Source: Candidatus Sulfopaludibacter sp. SbA3
GTDB lineage: Bacteria; Acidobacteriota; Terriglobia; Bryobacterales; Bryobacteraceae
Length of the DNA stretch: 63,421 nt
Assembly (NCBI GenBank): GCA_945861625.1
Contig: CAMAVI010000009.1
Coordinates: 1-63,421, forward strand
Direction: 5' to 3'
Notes under the pieces: generated by a model
Seen by the model: only the letters and a program-made list of their open reading frames with translations
Databases searched by the model: none
Told to the model about the DNA's origin: nothing
Shown here: one piece after another, positions 1-8,574 of the stretch
Layout of the letters: every line of letters starts with the position of its first letter
Position numbering within the stretch: the stretch's first letter is position 1
Made by a program: the position numbers and the translations under genes

Positions 1-150
1 GAAGGCCGGTTGCCTCTGGCTAAGGTGGAAGAAGTCCGCGCGCGGGAAAACGAAAAATGGCTGGCCTATTATGAAACCCAGCATATGGCTGAACAAGCCC
101 GGTTGAATGTACTGCGGCAGACCGGGACGCTGGAGTTGGCTTTACGCTAA
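1..150 (+). CDS. C-terminal end of a TolC-family outer-membrane protein (partial)
   Basis: An open frame runs in from the left edge and stops with TAA at 148-150, giving 49 residues. The stretch is strongly helical and charged (motifs VRARENEKWLAYYE and LNVLRQTGTLELALR), which matches the last coiled-coil helix of TolC-type efflux outer-membrane proteins, where a final LRxTGxL segment is common. The 5' part lies outside the window, so neither length nor signal peptide can be judged. It converges with the ABC permease gene, whose stop is only 12 bases away. The family call is by resemblance of this short tail only; another coiled-coil envelope protein is possible. Confidence 0.5.
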   Translation, partial: EGRLPLAKVEEVRARENEKWLAYYETQHMAEQARLNVLRQTGTLELALR

Positions 151-161
151 AGCCATTGGCG

Positions 162-1121
162 TCACAACCAGAGGCTTCTGCGTTTCGATCGCAGCAACCA
201 GATGAAGAATGGCCCTCCGCACAGCGCCGTGATTACGCCCACCGGAATCTCGGTCGGCGCCAGTACGGTGCGCGCCAGCGTGTCGCATAGCGCCAGAAAC
301 GCCGCGCCCAGCAAACACGAGCAGGGCAGCAGCGCTCGGTGATCGGCCCCCAGGCGTAAGCGGAGCGCGTGCGGCACAATCAGGCCGATAAATCCGATGG
401 GTCCGGTGAGCGCGGTGACCAATCCCGTGAGGATCGCGCCCGCGACGTAGCCCAGCGTGATGTAGAGATTCGTGGGAACGCCGCGCGAAGCCGCCCAGTC
501 CTCGCCAACCGCCATCAAATTCCATTGGCGTGCCCGCGTGATGATGAGAATGCACACGGGCACCACCGCCGCCGCGAGCCAGCCCAGCGTGGAATACTCC
601 ACTGCGTCGATTCCGCCCATCAGCCAGCGCGAAATCGCAAAAGACTGCGAGAGACTCGCCAGATTGTGCAGGAACAGGATGATCGCGAAGCACATGCTGT
701 TCATGGTGACGCCGGCCAGCAGAAGCGTGAACGAAGAGAGGCGGCGGCCCTCCCAGGCGATGCCCAGAACCAGGGTCAGGACGGCGGCGGCTCCCGCCAA
801 AGAGGCCGCGCTACTTGCGCCGAATCCAAGTGTGATGGCAACTACCGCGCCGACGGAGGCTCCGCTGGAGACGCCCAAGGTGTATGGTTCGGCCAGAGGG
901 TCACGCAACAGGCATTGGAACAGGACGCCCGTTACGGCGAGCGCGGCCCCCGCGAGCATAGCGAGGAGTATGCGAGGCAAACGCGCGTAGAATAGAATCT
1001 CGTAATCCGGCGCTTGGCCCGTGAAAGCCCGCGTGAAATCGATGTGAGTGCTGCCGATCAACGGTGCGATGAACAATACAGCGAGCAGCGCCACGATGGA
1101 CAGCGCGATGCTACGCGTCAT
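162..1121 (-). CDS. FecCD/BtuC-family ABC transporter permease
   Basis: Inner-membrane permease of a class II ABC importer for cobalamin, haem or Fe-siderophore. The 319 residues are almost wholly hydrophobic, with about nine to ten membrane segments, and carry family landmarks such as GAALAVTGVLFQ near residue 60, PLAEPYTLGVSSGAS near 75-90 and GPIGFIGLIVPH near 240, the last being the coupling region that contacts the ATPase. Length is normal for BtuC/FecD. It overlaps the ATPase gene by 11 bases and is the last gene of the rlmD-like/SBP/ATPase/permease operon. Only one permease gene is present, as expected for a BtuC-type homodimer. Substrate is not fixed by sequence alone; the binding-protein type favours cobalamin. 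Confidence 0.9.
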   Translation of the reverse strand: MTRSIALSIVALLAVLFIAPLIGSTHIDFTRAFTGQAPDYEILFYARLPRILLAMLAGAALAVTGVLFQCLLRDPLAEPYTLGVSSGASVGAVVAITLGFGASSAASLAGAAAVLTLVLGIAWEGRRLSSFTLLLAGVTMNSMCFAIILFLHNLASLSQSFAISRWLMGGIDAVEYSTLGWLAAAVVPVCILIITRARQWNLMAVGEDWAASRGVPTNLYITLGYVAGAILTGLVTALTGPIGFIGLIVPHALRLRLGADHRALLPCSCLLGAAFLALCDTLARTVLAPTEIPVGVITALCGGPFFIWLLRSKRRSLWL

Positions 1122-1851
1122 ATTCCACCTTGAGCCATCCAGCGTTCACCGTTGCCTGGACCTGGAAGACGCGCGTGATCAACTCCGCGGTCAGGACTGC
1201 ATGCGCGGCGCCAACCGCCGCGAGCCGTCCCTGATCCAGAACCAGCACGTGATGCGCGTAACGCAGTGCGAGATTCAAGTCATGGGTGACCGCAACCACT
1301 AAGAGTTGGCCCGCCAGCGTGGCCAAAAGGCGATACATTGCCACTTGGTGCTGGAGATCGAGAAACGTCGCCGGCTCGTCCAGCAATAGCACCTTCGGTT
1401 CCTGGGCCAGGGCGGAAGCGAGAATCACGCGCTGGCGTTCGCCGCCGGAAAGCGAACGGAAATCGCGATTGCGGAAGGCGTCCGCATCGGTGATTTCGAG
1501 AGCGCGATCGACCTCCGTGCGATCCTCCGGTGAATCGTACCAGCCATTGGAATGCGGGGTGCGGCCCATGAAGACGACTTGTTCCGCGGTGAACGGGAAC
1601 TCGACGCGCAGGAATTGGGGAAGAAAGGCAACCTGCCGCGCAAAGTCGTGGCGGCGCCAGTCGCGGATTTCCTTGCCGTCATACAGGCACGAGCCTGTGT
1701 AGGATCGCCGTAAGCCCGCCAGGATGCTGATGAGTGTTGACTTCCCCGCGCCATTGGGGCCGACGACTGCAACGAGTCCCGTGGACGGCAGTGCGAATGT
1801 GGCTTCGGCGAGGCCGTAGTTGAACCCAAGATCCTTAGCGTGAAAACTCAA
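1111..1851 (-). CDS. ABC transporter ATP-binding protein, FecE/BtuD type
   Basis: Cytoplasmic ATPase that energises the adjacent permease. The 246 residues hold all nucleotide-binding motifs: Walker A GPNGAGKST (about 32-40), the Q-loop near FLPQFLRVEF, signature LSGGERQR near 135, Walker B VLLLDEPATFLD near 155, and the switch histidine in AVTHDLN. Length is typical for FecE/BtuD. Its start overlaps the end of the binding-protein gene by four bases (ATGA), and its own 3' end overlaps the permease gene, so translation of the importer is coupled. Nothing about the protein looks degenerate. Confidence 0.92.
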   Translation of the reverse strand: MSFHAKDLGFNYGLAEATFALPSTGLVAVVGPNGAGKSTLISILAGLRRSYTGSCLYDGKEIRDWRRHDFARQVAFLPQFLRVEFPFTAEQVVFMGRTPHSNGWYDSPEDRTEVDRALEITDADAFRNRDFRSLSGGERQRVILASALAQEPKVLLLDEPATFLDLQHQVAMYRLLATLAGQLLVVAVTHDLNLALRYAHHVLVLDQGRLAAVGAAHAVLTAELITRVFQVQATVNAGWLKVEYDA

Positions 1852-2729
1852 TGTAAACCAGATTTAGTGTAGACCGGATGCAACAGATCGAAGATCGCTT
1901 GCGCGGCCTGTACGGCCCGTGGCCCGGGCACAACGAACAGATCCGCCGCGACTGCATGAACACGATGGTTCTTGACGGCTTCGAGCGACGCGGCGCGCTG
2001 CCAGACGGAAACGACGTCGCGCTTGTGAGCGTCGCTGACCGCCGCCGGGTTGGCCATGTCGCCAAAATCGATAACGACCTCGGGATTGCGGGCCAGCACT
2101 TCCTCGAAAGAGATTTGAGGATAGGCGGCGACGGCATCGGTGAAGATGTTTTCGCCACCGGCGAGCGCAATCAGTTCATTCAGGTAAGACGCCTTGCCGA
2201 CGGCGATGAGGCCGTCCAGGCGCTTGGGCGCGCGGCCGACGACGAACATCACGCGCGTAGGTTTCAGGCGAACGGAACGCGCGCGGATGGCGCCTAGACC
2301 GTTTTGCAAGGCCGCGATCTGCTGCTCTCCGCGGGCTTCTGTGTCCGTAGCTTTGCCGATGATGCGAATAGAGCGGTAGATCGCCTCGATATTTTCTTGA
2401 TTCACTTCGAGCGAGCGCAGGCGCAGTGTTGTCAGGCGCTCGGCCAGCCGCACCGGATTGGTCTGGATGATCACCAGATCCGGACGCAGCGATGCGATGG
2501 CTTCCAGGTTGGGGTTGATGTAGTCGCCGATCTTGGGTTTGGATTGGGCTTCTGGCGGATACCGGCAGTATCGCGTGACGCCTACGACGCGATCGCCCAA
2601 GCCCAGCGCATACAGGATTTCCGTGATGCTGGGGGCCGTGGATACAATCCGCTGCTGCGCATTGGAAACGACACGCTGCTGCGCAGCGGCCGCCGCACAA
2701 AAAAACAGGAATGCCGCAACATGTTTCAT
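1848..2729 (-). CDS. Periplasmic substrate-binding protein, BtuF-like
   Basis: Class III helical-backbone binding protein that delivers ligand to the adjacent permease. Residues 1-16 form a signal peptide (MKHVAAFLFFCAAAAA). The mature part starts with RIVSTAPSITEILYALG and continues through VVGVTRYCRYPPEA and a first-lobe core PDLVIIQT, all usual for cobalamin-binding BtuF-like proteins; the CxYPxEA stretch is commonly seen in B12-type members. Length (293 aa) is normal. It starts with ATGA on the stop of the upstream methyltransferase gene. Just after the signal peptide there is an eight-residue duplication (QQRVVSNA/QQRIVSTA), described separately. Cobalamin is the favoured ligand but haem or siderophore cannot be excluded. 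Confidence 0.85.
   Translation of the reverse strand: MKHVAAFLFFCAAAAAQQRVVSNAQQRIVSTAPSITEILYALGLGDRVVGVTRYCRYPPEAQSKPKIGDYINPNLEAIASLRPDLVIIQTNPVRLAERLTTLRLRSLEVNQENIEAIYRSIRIIGKATDTEARGEQQIAALQNGLGAIRARSVRLKPTRVMFVVGRAPKRLDGLIAVGKASYLNELIALAGGENIFTDAVAAYPQISFEEVLARNPEVVIDFGDMANPAAVSDAHKRDVVSVWQRAASLEAVKNHRVHAVAADLFVVPGPRAVQAAQAIFDLLHPVYTKSGLH
2634..2681 (-). repeat. 24-bp in-frame duplication behind the BtuF-like signal peptide
   Basis: Codons 17-24 and 25-32 of the binding-protein gene encode QQRVVSNA and QQRIVSTA. The two DNA copies differ at several positions, so this is not fresh. It lengthens the linker between signal peptide and lobe one and should not touch the fold. Confidence 0.7.
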
Positions 2730-3913
2730 GCCCGGTGGAGGTGTACGATCGTCTCCAGGTGGTAAGTCTGCGGAAATAAATCGACCAGGATCATACGGTC
2801 GATTTTGTAGCTGGTCTTGTTGCCGACCAGCGCCGCGACATCGCGCGCCAGCGTCGCTGGATCGCAGGAAACAATCGTAATGCGCGGCGGAGCCAGACGC
2901 TCCAGTTCCTTGACGACCGCTTTGCCCAATCCCGCGCGCGGCGGATCGGCCAATATGTAATCCGGCGTCTCTTTAAATTCGCGGAGAAAATCTTCCACGC
3001 GGGCCTGTTCGATTTTCAGCTTTACTTCCGCTTGGGCGGCATTCACTTCCATGTCGCGCGCGGCGCTTACGCCGGATTCCACCGCGATCACATTGTCGAA
3101 CTTGCGGGCCAGGGGCAGTGCGAACAGGCCCACGCCGGCGTAAAGATCGAGCGCGGTCTTGCCCGCGGCATTTTGTAACGCCGCGTCCATCAGCGGTTCA
3201 ATCAGGAAGCGGTTCACCTGGAAGAATGATCGAGGGCTGACGCGGAACGTCCCGAAGGAAGTCGCGTATTCGACGGCGACCACGGACCGCGTCCATTCGT
3301 AAAACGACTTCGCCACCGGGCGGTCGGCTTCCAGGGCATTGATCTGCACGTCCGTTTCGTTGGTGAAGATTTCCAGCGAATGAACAAAGCGCGGGAAGCG
3401 GCTATCTTTCATCAGCGTTCGAATATCGGCGAGAGCCTGATTCAGGCGCGGCGACAAAAGCGGACATTCGTCTGTGACTGGCACCAAGGTATGCGAGCGC
3501 GGCGCGAGGTATCCGATCTGTCCGTTGCGGATGTGGAGCTGCGCGCGATTGCGATAGCCCAGCGGCGGGCCGGTCACGGTTTCGATTTCACCGGTATATT
3601 CGATTTTGCCGACGCGGCGGAACTGTTCGCGCAGGATCTCCACTTTGCGCGCCACCTGAAAGTCATAGGGGGCGTGCTGGTAGTGGCATCCACCGCAGCG
3701 CGTGAACAGGGGGCAGGGGGGCGCGACGCGCTCGGCCGATGCCGCCGTCACTTCCAGCAGGTTCGCGTGGATGTCCTCGCCGATATCCAAGCGCGCGGTT
3801 TCTCCCGGCAAAACAAAAGGCGCCAGCACCACGCGGCCGTCCACACGGGCTAAGGCGTCGCCGCCATAAACCCATTTCTCAATCGCGACTTCGTTTACGA
3901 TAGAAGTTTCCAC
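2726..3913 (-). CDS. rlmD: 23S rRNA (uracil-5-)-methyltransferase RlmD/RumA family
   Basis: SAM-dependent enzyme that makes 5-methyluridine in 23S rRNA. I place the start at GTG 3913, giving 395 aa, because the TRAM domain begins at once (WVYGGDALARVDGRVVLAPF, about 14-33) and a GGGAG lies just upstream. An in-frame ATG further out would run into trpS. Iron-sulfur cysteines are C67, C73, C76 and C150 (CPLFTRCGGC and DEC), the pattern of RlmD/RlmCD rather than TrmA. The SAM motif is LDLYAGVGLFALPLA and the catalytic cysteine is in SCDPATLARD. The stop overlaps the BtuF-like start (ATGA). The divergent trpS start is only nine bases away. Whether the target is U747, U1939 or both is not visible. 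Confidence 0.85.
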   Translation of the reverse strand: METSIVNEVAIEKWVYGGDALARVDGRVVLAPFVLPGETARLDIGEDIHANLLEVTAASAERVAPPCPLFTRCGGCHYQHAPYDFQVARKVEILREQFRRVGKIEYTGEIETVTGPPLGYRNRAQLHIRNGQIGYLAPRSHTLVPVTDECPLLSPRLNQALADIRTLMKDSRFPRFVHSLEIFTNETDVQINALEADRPVAKSFYEWTRSVVAVEYATSFGTFRVSPRSFFQVNRFLIEPLMDAALQNAAGKTALDLYAGVGLFALPLARKFDNVIAVESGVSAARDMEVNAAQAEVKLKIEQARVEDFLREFKETPDYILADPPRAGLGKAVVKELERLAPPRITIVSCDPATLARDVAALVGNKTSYKIDRMILVDLFPQTYHLETIVHLHRA

Positions 3914-3922
3914 CCAGCTCCC

Positions 3923-4924
3923 ATGAAAGCACGAGTTCTTTCCGGCATACAGCCCACCGGCAGCCCGCATATTGGCAATTATCTTGGCGCGTTGAAGAAC
4001 TGGGCCAAGATCCAGTATGACTACGACAGTATCTACTGTATCGTGGATCTGCACGCGATCACGGTTTATCAGAAGCCGGAGGAGCTGCGCGCCAGAATCG
4101 AAGAGCTCGCCGGGATGCTGCTGGCGATTGGGATCGATCCGCAGCATTCTTCACTGGTCGTTCAGTCGTCGATCCCTCAGCATACCGAACTGGCCTGGAT
4201 GTTGACATGTGTGACTCCCGTTGGCTGGCTGGAGCGCATGACGCAGTACAAGGCGAAGTCGCAGGCACAGGAGACCATCGGCGACGGGCTCCTGCAATAT
4301 CCCGTGCTGATGGCTGCCGACATTCTGCTGTATCAAGCCGCGATCGTGCCGGTGGGCGACGATCAGACCCAGCATCTGGAGTTGGCGCGCGATATCGCGC
4401 AGCGCTTCAATTCGCTGTACGGGGAAACCTTTACCATGCCCGCCACGCACTTGCCCACCGTGGGCGCGCGCATCATGGGCCTGGACGATCCGGAAAAGAA
4501 GATGAGCAAGTCCGAGACCGGCGCCGGGCACGCCGTCAGTCTCCTCGATCCACCGGCCACCATCCGCAAGAAGATCATGCGCGCGACCACAGATTCAAAC
4601 CCGGCCGTTGATTACGACTCCGCCTTGGGCAACCCGGGCCCTGGCGTCCGCAATCTGTTATCCATTTTCCAGGCCTTCACGGGGTGGTCCGAGGAGAACA
4701 CGCGGGCGCACTTCACGGGCATGCGGTACGGTGATCTCAAGAAGCAGGTGGCGGAGGCGGTGGTCGCGGCGATCGAGCCGATTCAAACGCGCTACCAGGA
4801 GATCATGGCCGAGCCCGGTTTTGTCGCGCAGGTGCTGGCCAACGGCGCCGAGCGCGTTACGCCCATCGCCCAGGACACCGTGGACAAAGTGAAGAAGGCC
4901 ATGGGTCTGTACACGGCTTCCTGA
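3923..4924 (+). CDS. trpS: Tryptophanyl-tRNA synthetase
   Basis: Class Ic aminoacyl-tRNA synthetase charging tRNA-Trp. It has 333 aa, the usual bacterial length. It begins MKARVLSGIQPTG, and the HIGH-type motif is GSPHIGNYLG (12-21). The amino-acid pocket includes YPVLMAADILLYQA and VPVGDDQTQHLE, and the KMSKS loop is KKMSKSETG near 192. The start codon sits nine bases from the divergent methyltransferase GTG and has no clear Shine-Dalgarno sequence, so its promoter must lie inside the neighbouring coding region or the start region must serve both directions. The downstream MFS gene follows 13 bases later. Confidence 0.97.
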   Translation: MKARVLSGIQPTGSPHIGNYLGALKNWAKIQYDYDSIYCIVDLHAITVYQKPEELRARIEELAGMLLAIGIDPQHSSLVVQSSIPQHTELAWMLTCVTPVGWLERMTQYKAKSQAQETIGDGLLQYPVLMAADILLYQAAIVPVGDDQTQHLELARDIAQRFNSLYGETFTMPATHLPTVGARIMGLDDPEKKMSKSETGAGHAVSLLDPPATIRKKIMRATTDSNPAVDYDSALGNPGPGVRNLLSIFQAFTGWSEENTRAHFTGMRYGDLKKQVAEAVVAAIEPIQTRYQEIMAEPGFVAQVLANGAERVTPIAQDTVDKVKKAMGLYTAS

Positions 4925-4937
4925 CAGTTGAAAGCAT

Positions 4938-6206
4938 GTGACGCTTTCCTCCTATTCGCGGCTTCTGCGCGGGAATCGTAATTTCCGCTTTCTGTGGTGT
5001 GCGCAGATCGTCAGTGAACTCGGGGACTGGTTCTATTCCGTCGCGATCATCAGCTTTCTGCTGGAATTGACGGGCAGCGCGCGCATGGTGGCGCTCGTCT
5101 TCCTGTTTCAAATGCTGCCGCAGACACTGATTGCGCCTGCCGCCGGTATGATCAATGACCGTCTCAGCCGCAGGCACGTCATGATTGCCGCCGATCTGGC
5201 GCGCGCCATCATCGTGCTGTCCATGTTGCTGGTGCGTTCGCGCGGAACGTTATGGATCTTGTTCGTCTTGCTCTTTCTCGAAACGGTGTGCTGGGGATTC
5301 TTTGAGCCGGGGCGTTCTGCGGTCATTCCCAACATCGTTCCCGCGGAAGACGTACCCGCGGCAAACGCTCTGTCCTCCACTACCTGGTCCGTCACTTTCG
5401 CTTTGGGTGCGGCCCTGGGTGGTTTCGCGGTGGTTTCGTTGGGCCGGGAAGCCGTGTTCGTGCTGAACTCGGTGTCCTTTGTGGTTTCCGCTTGGCTCCT
5501 CTGGCGAATGCGTTTCACGGAGCCCCATGCTGAAAATCACCCTCCGCTGCGCGCGGGCGATCTGTTGAATTTTTCCGGCATTGCCGAAGGCGTGCGCTAC
5601 CTTGCGCGCGACCGCCGCTTGGCGGCAACGGTGTGTGTCAAAGGTGGCATCGGCTTAATGGGCGCGAATCTCGTGCTGCTGCCGGTGCTGGGGGAGCGGG
5701 TGTTTCCCTTGCGGTTGGGGACTGCCACTCTACAGCAGGCCCAAACGCTGGGCATGAGCGTGCTCTTTGGCGCTCGCGGGATTGGCGCGCTGCTGGGCGC
5801 CTTCGCGGCCGCAGGCTTTGGGAAAAGCGATCCCCACCGCCTTCGTTGGACGATTCTCTCAGGTTTTGTCTTGATCGGTGCCGGCTATGTTGCGCTGGGG
5901 ACCGTGGCCCCGTCGCTTGCGGCTGCGTCACTGTGGTTGCTGGTTGCCCATGGCGGGGCCTCCGCTTGTTGGGTTGCCTCCACCACGCTGCTTCTGCAAC
6001 AGTCCGAGGACCGTTTTCGCGGCCGCATCTTCTCCGCCGAAAACGCTTTGCTGACACTCACGGTGGCCGCTACGAACGTTATCGCCGGTCAGGTCATGGA
6101 CATGGGCGTCTCGCCTCGAGTGGTAGCGGTTGCAACCGGCCTGCTCATGGCTATTCCGGCCGGATGGTGGCTCATGGCCAGCGTTGCTAATCGATCGGAT
6201 TCGTAG
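4938..6206 (+). CDS. MFS transporter, EntS/MefA-like exporter (MFS_3)
   Basis: Inner-membrane drug- or metabolite-proton antiporter of 422 aa with twelve predicted helices. The opening FRFLWCAQIVSELGDWFYS is the usual first helix of the MFS_3/DHA3 group, which includes enterobactin and macrolide exporters. The loop between helices 2 and 3 reads INDRLSRRHVMIAADLARA, a normal motif A. The start is GTG. It follows trpS by 13 bases on the same strand and may be co-transcribed. Its last 20 bases overlap the convergent SDR gene tail to tail, so neither gene can have a separate terminator there. Substrate unknown. Confidence 0.85.
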   Translation: MTLSSYSRLLRGNRNFRFLWCAQIVSELGDWFYSVAIISFLLELTGSARMVALVFLFQMLPQTLIAPAAGMINDRLSRRHVMIAADLARAIIVLSMLLVRSRGTLWILFVLLFLETVCWGFFEPGRSAVIPNIVPAEDVPAANALSSTTWSVTFALGAALGGFAVVSLGREAVFVLNSVSFVVSAWLLWRMRFTEPHAENHPPLRAGDLLNFSGIAEGVRYLARDRRLAATVCVKGGIGLMGANLVLLPVLGERVFPLRLGTATLQQAQTLGMSVLFGARGIGALLGAFAAAGFGKSDPHRLRWTILSGFVLIGAGYVALGTVAPSLAAASLWLLVAHGGASACWVASTTLLLQQSEDRFRGRIFSAENALLTLTVAATNVIAGQVMDMGVSPRVVAVATGLLMAIPAGWWLMASVANRSDS

Positions 6207-6891
6207 CGAAGACCGTGGTCTCAATGGTGAAGCCCCGGTCGTCCATTTCGAGGATCGCTTTCACCGCGTGCGCGATTTCTTCGCCGCGCAGTTTGGATTC
6301 GTTGGCCTTCTGCGGGATGCCCGCGGTGGCGGCAAAGTCCGTAATCACTTCACTCGGATTCACCAGCATCACGCGGATATTGTGTTTCCGCAGTTCCGTC
6401 CGCCAGCATTCGGTGATGCCACGCAGGGCGAACTTGCTCCCGTAGTAGGCAGTGCCGTTGGGCGCTCCGCGTACCCCGGCCGTGGAGGCGATGTTGATGA
6501 TGTTGCCGCGATTGCGCTGGATGAAGTGCTTGGCGGCCGCGCGGCCCATCATCACGGCACCGAACACGTTGGTGGCGAATACGGACTCGACGTGCGCCGG
6601 TTCCATATCCACCAAGGGTTTGAATACGCCGATGCCGGCGTTGTTGACCAGAATGTCCAGGTCGCCGAACTTAGCCAGGACTTCGCGGTAAGTGCGTTCC
6701 ACGTCGGCCTCCTTGCTCACATCCGCCTGAACCGGAAATGCTCCGATGGCTTTCGCGGCGGCATTCAATTTCTCCGCGTTCCGCCCGGTGATGGCGACAC
6801 GCGCGCCGCTGGCGGCGAGAGTTTGCGCGATGGCGAGCCCGATGCCGGCGCTCCCGCCGGTGACCAGCGCGACTGCGTTTTTCAGGTTCAT
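6187..6891 (-). CDS. Short-chain dehydrogenase/reductase
   Basis: NAD(P)H-dependent oxidoreductase of the classical SDR family, 234 aa. I take ATG 6891 as start: a purine-rich GGAGAAACC precedes it and the nucleotide-binding strand follows immediately. Visible motifs are TGGSAGIG (about 11-18), NNAG near 87 and the catalytic S...YYGSK set in IASTAGVRGAPNGTAYYGSK. A basic NRN after the second beta strand (TGRNAEK) suggests NADPH preference. Substrate cannot be read from sequence; members like this act on diverse ketones or alcohols. The 3' end overlaps the convergent MFS gene by 20 bases. The PepSY gene ends 23 bases upstream on the same strand. Confidence 0.9.
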   Translation of the reverse strand: MNLKNAVALVTGGSAGIGLAIAQTLAASGARVAITGRNAEKLNAAAKAIGAFPVQADVSKEADVERTYREVLAKFGDLDILVNNAGIGVFKPLVDMEPAHVESVFATNVFGAVMMGRAAAKHFIQRNRGNIINIASTAGVRGAPNGTAYYGSKFALRGITECWRTELRKHNIRVMLVNPSEVITDFAATAGIPQKANESKLRGEEIAHAVKAILEMDDRGFTIETTVFATNPID

Positions 6892-6914
6892 GGTTTCTCC
6901 TTTTTGCGAAGCTA

Positions 6915-8408
6915 CTATTTTCGCCGATTTAACCCACGCAATTTCTGTCGCACACGGCGGTAGCCAATCACCACGGATGTCACACACAGCGCCGTGCCCC
7001 CCAGCATCAGCGTGAGGACCGTGATGTCCCACGCCGGACGGTTCCGGTACAGCCACGGCAAGTCCATCGAATGCAATCCGTGATAGAGCCAGCGTTCGGC
7101 GCGCGAACGCGCGTCATAGCTCTCCACCACTTGACCGGACTTCAGGTCAACGTAATACATGGAACGCTCGGCATCATTCAGGCGCACAAACAGCGCCGGC
7201 AGCGGTTTGCGATGATGCCGGTCGATGTAATACGGTTCGTACTCCGTGACTACGCGCGACTCGGCGATCGCGTGCGGCCGGCTGGCAACGGCCATCAGGC
7301 GGCGGATTGTTTCGGGATCCAGCGATTCGGCCGGATTCCCCGCCGCGGTGATCATCAGCGACCGGCTCAGGTCTTCCACCGCGAGGTACGCAGGTTCGCC
7401 GCCCGCGTGAGTAAGCCGCAATTCCTTGGCCTTGAATTCCGCCGGTAATTTCCGCAACGCTTGCGCGGGCGAGGTAGCCGCGAACGCTCCGGCGCTCCAC
7501 TGCGGTCCGCGCAGCGCTCTCGCCGGGCCGTCGGCCGCGGAACCCGGGCTCCAGGCGAGCGGGTTCATCGAAAACATTCCGCTAAGGACCCACGTCAGCG
7601 CGAATAATCCGAAAACCAAGCCCAGCACCGTGTGCCAGTGCTTTTGCCCGGCATAAGGAATGCTCGATGCTCCGGTCCGCAGGCGGTATTTCTTCGCCGG
7701 CGAATACATCCAAATGCCGGCGACCAATCCGAAAAGATTCATGAGCACGCCCAGCGCCGAGAGCCAGATCACGACCGCGCGCCACGCGGGCGTGTGCTGG
7801 CGCAGCGCGGAGAAATAGAGCCAGTGGGGAATCGCCCCGCAGTAGGCGCGGATTCGCGATGCCCTCGTGGTGTGCTGGGCAATTTCGCCCGTCTTGCGCG
7901 AGACATAGACCTCTTCTCCATCCGCAAACGTTGCTTTCCAGAGGGGCAACTGCCCGCGGATTTGAATGGTCCATTGATCTACGTCGTGGATGAGATCCAC
8001 TCGCGCGCCGCCCGGGTCTTGGCCCGTCCAGGCCGCGGCGATCCGCAAGGCAATCTCGCGCGGCACGTCTTCGATCCGCTCGCCGGTGTCGGCGGTCACG
8101 GTTTGGGTGTGCCCGCGAAAGGCGAAGCGGTAAACGGGCCGCTGATCGAACACCGCCAGATGAACCCTCGCTGGCGCTTCGGACGCATTTAACCGTCCGT
8201 AGGCCTCGGCGGGCGAGATGCGGATTTGGGAAGCTTCCAAAGCAGGGGCCTTGCGCCACCGGTCTTCCGGGAGAACCCGCGGGAAATCCCAATACATCAA
8301 GACGATGCCGGAAGCGAACCAGGCCGCGAACAAGACGCAAAAGAACACGCCCATCCAGCGGTGGACCAGGATGGCGTACTTTTTACAGATAATGACCGGA
8401 CGGGGCAT
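6915..8408 (-). CDS. PepSY-associated transmembrane protein
   Basis: Membrane protein of 497 aa with four main helices, at about 15-38, 205-230, 257-277 and 458-482, and large periplasmic loops containing PepSY-like segments (for example ADTGERIEDVPREIALRIAAA and YYVDLKSGQVVES). Histidines in or near the helices (VHRWMG, KHWHTVLG, YHGLHSMDLPW) are typical of the PepSY_TM group, whose members include ferric-siderophore reductases and heme-associated membrane proteins. This fits the neighbouring BtuFCD/FecCD-like importer at 162-2729, although several genes intervene. No catalytic assignment is possible. It starts at ATG 8408 and shares a 166-bp divergent upstream region with the DUF4159 cluster. 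Confidence 0.8.
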   Translation of the reverse strand: MPRPVIICKKYAILVHRWMGVFFCVLFAAWFASGIVLMYWDFPRVLPEDRWRKAPALEASQIRISPAEAYGRLNASEAPARVHLAVFDQRPVYRFAFRGHTQTVTADTGERIEDVPREIALRIAAAWTGQDPGGARVDLIHDVDQWTIQIRGQLPLWKATFADGEEVYVSRKTGEIAQHTTRASRIRAYCGAIPHWLYFSALRQHTPAWRAVVIWLSALGVLMNLFGLVAGIWMYSPAKKYRLRTGASSIPYAGQKHWHTVLGLVFGLFALTWVLSGMFSMNPLAWSPGSAADGPARALRGPQWSAGAFAATSPAQALRKLPAEFKAKELRLTHAGGEPAYLAVEDLSRSLMITAAGNPAESLDPETIRRLMAVASRPHAIAESRVVTEYEPYYIDRHHRKPLPALFVRLNDAERSMYYVDLKSGQVVESYDARSRAERWLYHGLHSMDLPWLYRNRPAWDITVLTLMLGGTALCVTSVVIGYRRVRQKLRGLNRRK

Positions 8409-8505
8409 TCCCTAAAGTTACGGGATGTTAACACAACTTCGCCGTGGTTGCCCTCATCGGAGGGGTTACGGGTGGTCTGTGACCGGTGAGTGACGCGCGC
8501 TAAGT

Positions 8506-8553
8506 GATAGCACGGAAAAGCTCATAGGGCTGGTTTAGAACCCCTGTGCTATC
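8506..8553. promoter_or_regulatory. Spaced inverted repeat GATAGCAC / GTGCTATC upstream of the DUF4159 cluster
   Basis: GATAGCAC at 8506-8513 and its exact reverse complement GTGCTATC at 8546-8553 are separated by 32 bases, in the 166-bp space between the PepSY gene and the first gene of the nine-gene cluster. The right arm ends 21 bases before the ATG. The spacing of about 40 bp between arm centres is close to four helical turns, which would suit a looped or cooperatively bound regulator. I see no clear sigma-70 promoter in this space. Confidence 0.35.
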
Positions 8554-8574
8554 CTGCGCTAGTAAAGGGCTCGA

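Noticed and set aside
3914..3922. Cobalamin riboswitch before the rlmD/BtuF-like operon
   Set aside because: Only nine bases separate the divergent start codons and no B12-box sequence is visible nearby.
6892..7056. A longer N-terminus for the SDR
   Set aside because: The extension overlaps the PepSY gene and has no similarity to SDRs; the Shine-Dalgarno sequence and nucleotide-binding strand fit ATG 6891.
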